Origin: Candidatus Aminicenantota bacterium
Lineage (GTDB): Bacteria > Acidobacteriota > Aminicenantia > Aminicenantales > Saccharicenantaceae
Assembly: GCA_026393955.1 (NCBI GenBank)
Contig: JAPKZE010000367.1
Coordinates: 1-9,396 of the forward strand
Reading direction: 5' to 3'
DNA: 9,396 nt
This document shows positions 6,451 to 9,396 of the stretch, piece after piece. A program made the position numbers and the translations under genes. A model generated the notes under the pieces. The model was not told the origin of the DNA. It made no database searches and saw only the letters and a program-made list of their open reading frames with translations. Positions within the stretch are counted from its first letter, which is position 1, and every line of letters starts with the position of its first letter.

Positions 6451-7038
6451 ATGACCAACTCGAACAACGGAAAAACGATCGCCCTCGTGGTCATCGTCGT
6501 CGTCCTGGCTCTTTTCGCCTTCCGGTCGGTGTTCTTCCTGCTCCCCTTCGGCGTGCTCCCCGGAATCGCCCGTTCGGCCGGTGAGGCGGGCCCGTCCATC
6601 AGTGGGTTCTTACACGGATTCGGACCGATCGGCCGGTTGGCCCTCTTGCTCCTCCCGGCCGCGTTCATCGTCCTTTGGGGAGCGGTCCTCATCTGGGTCT
6701 ACCGGGACGCCGAGAAGCGGGGCATGAGCGGCATCCTGTGGCTGCTGCTGGTCCTCATCGGCAACGTCATTGGACTGCTCATCTTCGCCATCGTCCGCTC
6801 CGAAACGCCGACCCGGCGGCGGGACCGGGGTGAGCCGGCCACGCCGGCGCCCGTCAGCCCGCTCGAGAAGTGCGGCGGCTGCGGCAAGCCGCTCGGTCCC
6901 GGCTTCGAATTCTGCCCTTATTGCGGGAAGGCCCTGAAGAAGACCTGCCCGGCTTGCGGCAAGCCGGTCCAGGACGATTGGAAGGTCTGCCCGGCCTGCG
7001 GCGCGGGGATCGATCCCGGCGGCATCCGCCAGGCTTAA
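6451..7038 (+). CDS. Membrane protein with C-terminal double zinc ribbon, in the sigma operon
   Basis: A 195-aa protein with hydrophobic helices at about 9-31, 62-84 and 93-116. The segment WVYRDAEKRGMSGILWLLL (82-100) and the helix after it resemble the two-helix PLDc_N-like membrane module. A Pro/Arg-rich linker (118-137) leads to two zinc ribbons: C141-x2-C144 with C155-x2-C158, and C166-x2-C169 with C180-x2-C183. All eight cysteines are present. AGGAGG precedes the ATG, and only 16 nt separate it from the anti-sigma stop, so it is the third gene of the operon. Proteins of this layout are common but mostly uncharacterised. Its position suggests a partner or regulator of the sigma/anti-sigma pair, though it could simply be a target gene of the sigma factor. 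Topology cannot be settled because both flanks of the third helix are basic. Confidence 0.8.
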   Translation: MTNSNNGKTIALVVIVVVLALFAFRSVFFLLPFGVLPGIARSAGEAGPSISGFLHGFGPIGRLALLLLPAAFIVLWGAVLIWVYRDAEKRGMSGILWLLLVLIGNVIGLLIFAIVRSETPTRRRDRGEPATPAPVSPLEKCGGCGKPLGPGFEFCPYCGKALKKTCPACGKPVQDDWKVCPACGAGIDPGGIRQA

Positions 7039-7040
7039 GC

Positions 7041-7140
7041 AAAAAGAACGAAAAAGAACGGACCTGGTCTTCGCAAAACCAGCTGCTGATATGGCGATTT
7101 GCGAAGACCAGGTCCGTTCTTTTTCAGGTCCGTTCTTTTT
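7041..7140. repeat. Palindromic element with 27-bp perfect arms and duplicated outer arms
   Basis: The arm 7051-7077 (AAAAAGAACGGACCTGGTC, then TTCGCAAA) is perfectly complementary to 7098-7124, with a 20-nt loop. The outer end is partly duplicated on both sides. AAAAAGAACG occurs at 7041-7050 and 7051-7060. AGGTCCGTTCTTTTT occurs at 7110-7124 and 7126-7140, and its last ten bases complement 7041-7050. Each arm also contains the small palindrome GACCTGGTC. The element exactly fills the space between two convergent genes. It may be a dispersed palindromic repeat with a slipped or nested copy; no copy is seen elsewhere in the window. Confidence 0.75.
7051..7124. terminator. Bidirectional intrinsic terminator for the two convergent units
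   Basis: Read from the left, the hairpin ends in CCGTTCTTTTT; read from the right, it ends in the same sequence because the arms are perfect complements. In each direction the GC-rich inner stem is followed by a T-rich run. A second T-run lies at 7136-7140, with its counterpart at 7041-7045. It begins 12 nt behind the zinc-ribbon stop (7038) and 17 nt behind the stop of the minus-strand gene (7142), the expected place to end both transcripts. Confidence 0.65.
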
Positions 7141-7141
7141 A

Positions 7142-8254
7142 TTAGGCAGGCTTGAAGGCTTCCCGGCGGAGCGAGGCTTTGGCGATGCGCTCCTCGACCG
7201 GATTGACGCCGATGCCGGGTCCGTCGGGCACGCGGATGGTCCCCGGCCCGCTGAGCTCGATGAACGGATCGATCAGGTCTTCCCTGTAATAGCGGCGGCT
7301 GGCGCTGAGGTCGTTCGGATACTTGAAATCCGGCAGAGTGGCGATGTGGAGGTTGTGGGCCCGGCCGATGCCCGACTCGAGCATGCCGCCGCACCAGACC
7401 GGCACTCCGCTCGATTCGCAGAAGTCGTGGATCCGGCGCGTCTCGACGAAGCCGCCGACCCGCCCGACCTTGATGTTGATGACGCGGCAGCTGCCCATCT
7501 CCAGGGCCGCGCGGGCCGTTTCGAACGACAGGACGCTCTCGTCGAGGCAGAGCGGCGTCGTCATCTCCCGCTGAAGCTTGGCATGGTCCCAGAGGTCATA
7601 GGGCGCGAAGGGCTGTTCGATCATGAGCAGGTCGAAGGCATCGAGGGCCTTGAGCGTCTCCTTGTCTTCGAATCTGTAGGCGCCGTTGGCGTCGGCCTGG
7701 AGCATGATGCCGGGGAAGCGGTCGCGGAGGGCGGCGCAGGCCGCGACGTCCCAGCCCGGCTTGATCTTGATCTTGATCCTCTTGTAGCCCTCGTCGAGGT
7801 AGCGTCCGACACCCTTGACGAGGTCGGGGATCGAATCCTCGATGCCGCAGCTCACCCCGGCGGCGATCTCCGTCCGCACCCCGCCGTAAAGCCTGTGGAG
7901 CGGGACGCCCGCCTTTTTCGCCTTGAGGTCCCAGAGGGCCAGCTCGATCCCGGCCTTGGCCATGCGGTTGCCCCGGAAGACGGCGGCCTCGCGAGCGTAA
8001 TCCTCGGGCTCGACCAGGCCCTTGCGCATGACCAGCGGAATGAGAAAGTCCTTCATGACATGCCAGGCGGTCTCCGTCGTTTCGCCGCTGTAGAGCGGCG
8101 CTTCCTCGGCGACACACTCGCCCCAGCCGCAGACACCGTCCTCGAAGACCCGGACGAGGCTGAAGGCCCGATCGAAGGACCGGCCGAAGCTCGTTTCGAA
8201 AAAGTGGACGTAGGGGAGCTTGAGGAGATCGATCTCGATCCTTTCGATGGCCAT
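7142..8254 (-). CDS. N-acylamino acid racemase / o-succinylbenzoate synthase family enzyme (enolase superfamily)
   Basis: A 370-aa cytoplasmic enzyme of the muconate-lactonizing subgroup, close to MenC type 2 / NAAAR. The N-terminal capping domain contains GWGECVAEEAPLYSGETT (43-60), typical of this group. The barrel supplies the KxK pair K161/K163, metal ligands D188 (QADAN), E213 (IEQPF) and D238 (CLDES), and the second catalytic lysine K262 (INIKVGRVGG). CGGMLESGIGRAHN (288-301) is the family's substrate loop. Homologues make o-succinylbenzoate for menaquinone, racemise N-acyl (N-succinyl) amino acids, or do both; sequence alone rarely separates them. No other men gene is in view, so no symbol is given. 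ATG 8254 is chosen over the longer frame to 8314 because GGAGG lies upstream and the family begins here; the longer frame would run over the promoter. It is transcribed alone and ends at the shared hairpin. Confidence 0.87.
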   Translation of the reverse strand: MAIERIEIDLLKLPYVHFFETSFGRSFDRAFSLVRVFEDGVCGWGECVAEEAPLYSGETTETAWHVMKDFLIPLVMRKGLVEPEDYAREAAVFRGNRMAKAGIELALWDLKAKKAGVPLHRLYGGVRTEIAAGVSCGIEDSIPDLVKGVGRYLDEGYKRIKIKIKPGWDVAACAALRDRFPGIMLQADANGAYRFEDKETLKALDAFDLLMIEQPFAPYDLWDHAKLQREMTTPLCLDESVLSFETARAALEMGSCRVINIKVGRVGGFVETRRIHDFCESSGVPVWCGGMLESGIGRAHNLHIATLPDFKYPNDLSASRRYYREDLIDPFIELSGPGTIRVPDGPGIGVNPVEERIAKASLRREAFKPA

Positions 8255-8285
8255 GGACGGTCCTCCGGGTCGGTGATTCCCGCCT

Positions 8286-8314
8286 AACATATTCCAGGAA
8301 GTCCCCGCGTTCAA
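8286..8314 (-). promoter_or_regulatory. Sigma70-like promoter of the NAAAR/OSBS-type gene
   Basis: On the minus strand TTGAAC (8314-8309) and TATGTT (8291-8286) are spaced by 17 nt. Transcription would begin near 8279, giving a leader of about 25 nt that contains the GGAGG ribosome site of the ATG at 8254. Confidence 0.45.
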
Positions 8315-8369
8315 GGCCGGGCCGGCAGGGAGCGGACTCCGGGGAGCGACCCGTCATCGGGAGATGGGC

Positions 8370-8418
8370 AAATATTTTTTTCGAGAGGGCTTGACACGGC
8401 CGGAATTCATGTTATTAT
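8370..8418 (+). promoter_or_regulatory. Strong sigma70-like promoter with upstream AT tract
   Basis: A perfect -35 TTGACA (8391-8396) is followed after 16 nt by TATTAT (8413-8418), five of six to the -10 consensus. The A/T run at 8370-8381 lies about 44-55 bases before the predicted start near 8425, where a UP element would bind the alpha subunit. This is the best promoter in the window and drives the membrane-protein/regulator pair. Confidence 0.65.
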
Positions 8419-8424
8419 ACAGAC

Positions 8425-8443
8425 TAGTTTGTTTAGCAAACCA
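8425..8443. promoter_or_regulatory. Putative operator: palindrome at the transcription start
   Basis: GTTTG (8427-8431) and CAAAC (8437-8441) are perfect inverted arms around TTTAG, with a further matching pair T8425/A8443. The palindrome begins at the predicted +1 of the strong promoter and ends before the AAGGAG ribosome site, a classical repressor position. The second gene of the operon encodes a winged-helix regulator, the likely binder. The arms are too short and AT-rich for a terminator. Confidence 0.45.
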
Positions 8444-8458
8444 TAAAGGAGACATCGC

Positions 8459-9106
8459 ATGGTCGACATCGAAAAGATCGAAAAGCGGACGGTCCGGAGC
8501 TTCTACGACGACGGGCTCCTGGAGATCGCCCTCGGCGCCTTCTTCGTGTTCCTCGGCGGTTGGCTCTTCGCCCAGGCCGCCGCCCCGGAGGGTTCCGGTC
8601 TCGGAGCGGTGCTGAGCGCCCTGTTCGTCCTGGTCATCGTCTCGGCCGGTGTCGTCGTCGGCCGCGTCGTCCGGTTCCTCAAGCAGCGGATCACCTATCC
8701 TCGCACCGGCTACGTCTCCTTCAAGAAAAAGGAGCCGAACCCGAAGCGCCGGGCCGCGGCCGCGCTCGCCGGCGGGCTGATCGGCGCTTCGCTCGCCGTC
8801 CTCTACGGCCTCTCGCCGTCGGTCAGGACCATGCTCCCCGCCGTGAACGGACTGCTCTTCGCCGTCGCCATGCTGCTCATGGCCAACAGGGCCGGCGTCC
8901 TGCGCTTCCACGTCCTCGCCGCGGCCTCGGCGGTCATCGGCGTCGGCCTCACCGCGGCCGGCGCCGGAGACCTCAAAGGCGTCGGCCTCTTCTACGGGCT
9001 CTTCGGCGCCGCGGTCATCCTCTCGGGCCTGGCCGCCTTGATCGTCTACCTCAAGCGGTCCCCCCGCCCCGCAGCGGACGCCTCCGAGGGTCCCGATGCC
9101 CACTGA
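8459..9106 (+). CDS. Polytopic membrane protein of unknown function
   Basis: A 215-aa protein that I do not recognise. A charged N-terminal segment (MVDIEKIEKRTVRSFYDDGL) precedes about six hydrophobic helices, roughly at 20-43, 49-70, 97-118, 122-141, 146-167 and 172-197. A basic loop (71-96, with RFLKQR and FKKKEPNPKRR) follows the second helix, which suggests that loop is cytoplasmic. The C-terminus is short and hydrophilic. No catalytic or metal-binding motif is visible. The ATG at 8459 has AAGGAG about eight bases upstream. The gene shares a promoter with the regulator that follows and overlaps its start by 11 nt, so the two are very likely co-translated and functionally linked. It might be a sensor, a transporter-like target or a membrane-stress protein; none of these can be chosen from sequence. 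Confidence 0.8.
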   Translation: MVDIEKIEKRTVRSFYDDGLLEIALGAFFVFLGGWLFAQAAAPEGSGLGAVLSALFVLVIVSAGVVVGRVVRFLKQRITYPRTGYVSFKKKEPNPKRRAAAALAGGLIGASLAVLYGLSPSVRTMLPAVNGLLFAVAMLLMANRAGVLRFHVLAAASAVIGVGLTAAGAGDLKGVGLFYGLFGAAVILSGLAALIVYLKRSPRPAADASEGPDAH

Positions 9107-9396
9107 CGTCCGCCTCCTCTCCGACCTCGACCGGATCATCCACGAGCCGGCCCGCCTGGCGCTGGCCGCCATCCTTTCGGTCGTCGAGTGCGCCGACTTC
9201 CTCTATCTCCAGCGCGAGACCGGCCTGACCAAGGGCAACCTTTCGTCCCACCTGGCCAAGATGGAGGAGGCCGGCTACGTGGCCATCGAGAAGACCTACC
9301 GCGGGCGGATCCCCCTGACCCTGGTCCGCCTGACCGACGCGGGCGCCGCGGCCTACAAGGCCTACCGGGCCCGCTTCAAGAAATTCCTGGAGAAGA
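9096..9396 (+). CDS. Winged-helix transcriptional regulator (HTH_27/MarR-like), runs off the right edge
   Basis: An open frame from ATG 9096 continues to the window end (100 codons, no stop). The protein begins MPTDVRLLSDLDRIIHEPAR and shows the pattern of small winged-helix regulators of the HTH_27 type: IHEPARLALAAILS, then ADFLYLQRETGLTKGNLS with SHLAKMEEAGYVAIEKTYRG (recognition helix and wing, about 33-70), then PLTLVRLTDAG. Family members are about 95-110 aa, so the gene is probably almost complete. GAGG lies six bases upstream. The ATG overlaps the last 11 nt of the membrane-protein gene, indicating translational coupling. It is the natural candidate for binding the palindrome at 8425-8443, giving autoregulation. 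No effector-binding domain is visible; such proteins usually dimerise and sense ligands at the dimer interface or by unknown means. Confidence 0.85.
   Translation, partial: MPTDVRLLSDLDRIIHEPARLALAAILSVVECADFLYLQRETGLTKGNLSSHLAKMEEAGYVAIEKTYRGRIPLTLVRLTDAGAAAYKAYRARFKKFLEK

Noticed and set aside
7091..8287. Plus-strand open frame (398 codons) opposite the NAAAR/OSBS-type gene
   Set aside because: It starts inside the terminator palindrome, mirrors the codons of the enolase-superfamily gene and shows no domain. Treated as a shadow.
8354..9172. Minus-strand open frame (272 codons) opposite the membrane-protein gene
   Set aside because: Product is Glu/Asp/Gly/Arg-rich without a fold pattern, and it would cross the strong promoter and operator of the plus-strand operon.
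1..9396. CRISPR arrays, tRNA or rRNA genes, transposase or phage genes
   Set aside because: Looked for on both strands; no regularly spaced repeats, no cloverleaf-like or ribosomal sequence and no recombinase or transposase motifs were seen.

Overview
The window is uniformly GC-rich bacterial DNA with short intergenic gaps, recognisable Shine-Dalgarno sites and some GTG starts. It looks like a saccharolytic Gram-negative of the Acidobacteriota/Aminicenantes kind. That placement is an inference from gene content (secreted GH38, epimerase, NAAAR/OSBS-type enolase, HTH_27-type regulator) and base composition; no rRNA or other marker gene is present. No tRNA, rRNA, CRISPR array, transposase gene or phage gene was found.

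Layout. (1) 1-105: the N-terminus of an unidentified minus-strand gene. (2) 163-267: a 105-bp palindromic element with nearly perfect 30-bp arms, just behind the stop of the next gene. (3) 276-3218, minus: a large exported GH38 alpha-mannosidase-like enzyme. It is divergent from (4) 3367-4164, plus: an exported TPR protein. (5) 4145-5020, minus: a D-tagatose/D-psicose 3-epimerase-like TIM barrel whose 3' end overlaps that of the TPR gene by 20 bp. It is divergent from (6) 5086-5310, plus: a 74-aa DUF2007-like protein. (7) 5404-7038, plus: a compact three-gene operon of ECF sigma factor, two-TM zinc-finger anti-sigma factor and membrane-anchored double-zinc-ribbon protein, preceded by an ECF-type promoter. 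(8) 7041-7140: a 27-bp perfect inverted repeat with A- and T-tracts and duplicated outer arms, lying between convergent genes. (9) 7142-8254, minus: an N-acylamino acid racemase/o-succinylbenzoate synthase (MenC type 2) family enzyme. (10) 8459-9396, plus: a polytopic membrane protein overlapping a winged-helix (HTH_27-type) regulator that runs off the end. This operon has the strongest sigma70-like promoter in the window and a small palindrome at its predicted transcription start.

Function. Two parts look like carbohydrate or metabolite turnover (GH38 and epimerase; the NAAAR/OSBS enzyme). Two are small regulatory cassettes, each pairing a transcription regulator with membrane proteins: the sigma/anti-sigma/zinc-ribbon operon and the membrane-protein/HTH operon. 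The best candidates for something undescribed are the zinc-ribbon membrane protein as a third component of the sigma switch, and the palindrome-controlled membrane-protein/HTH_27 operon. Several promoters lie so close to the start codon that leaderless or nearly leaderless mRNAs are predicted, notably for the divergent epimerase/DUF2007 pair.
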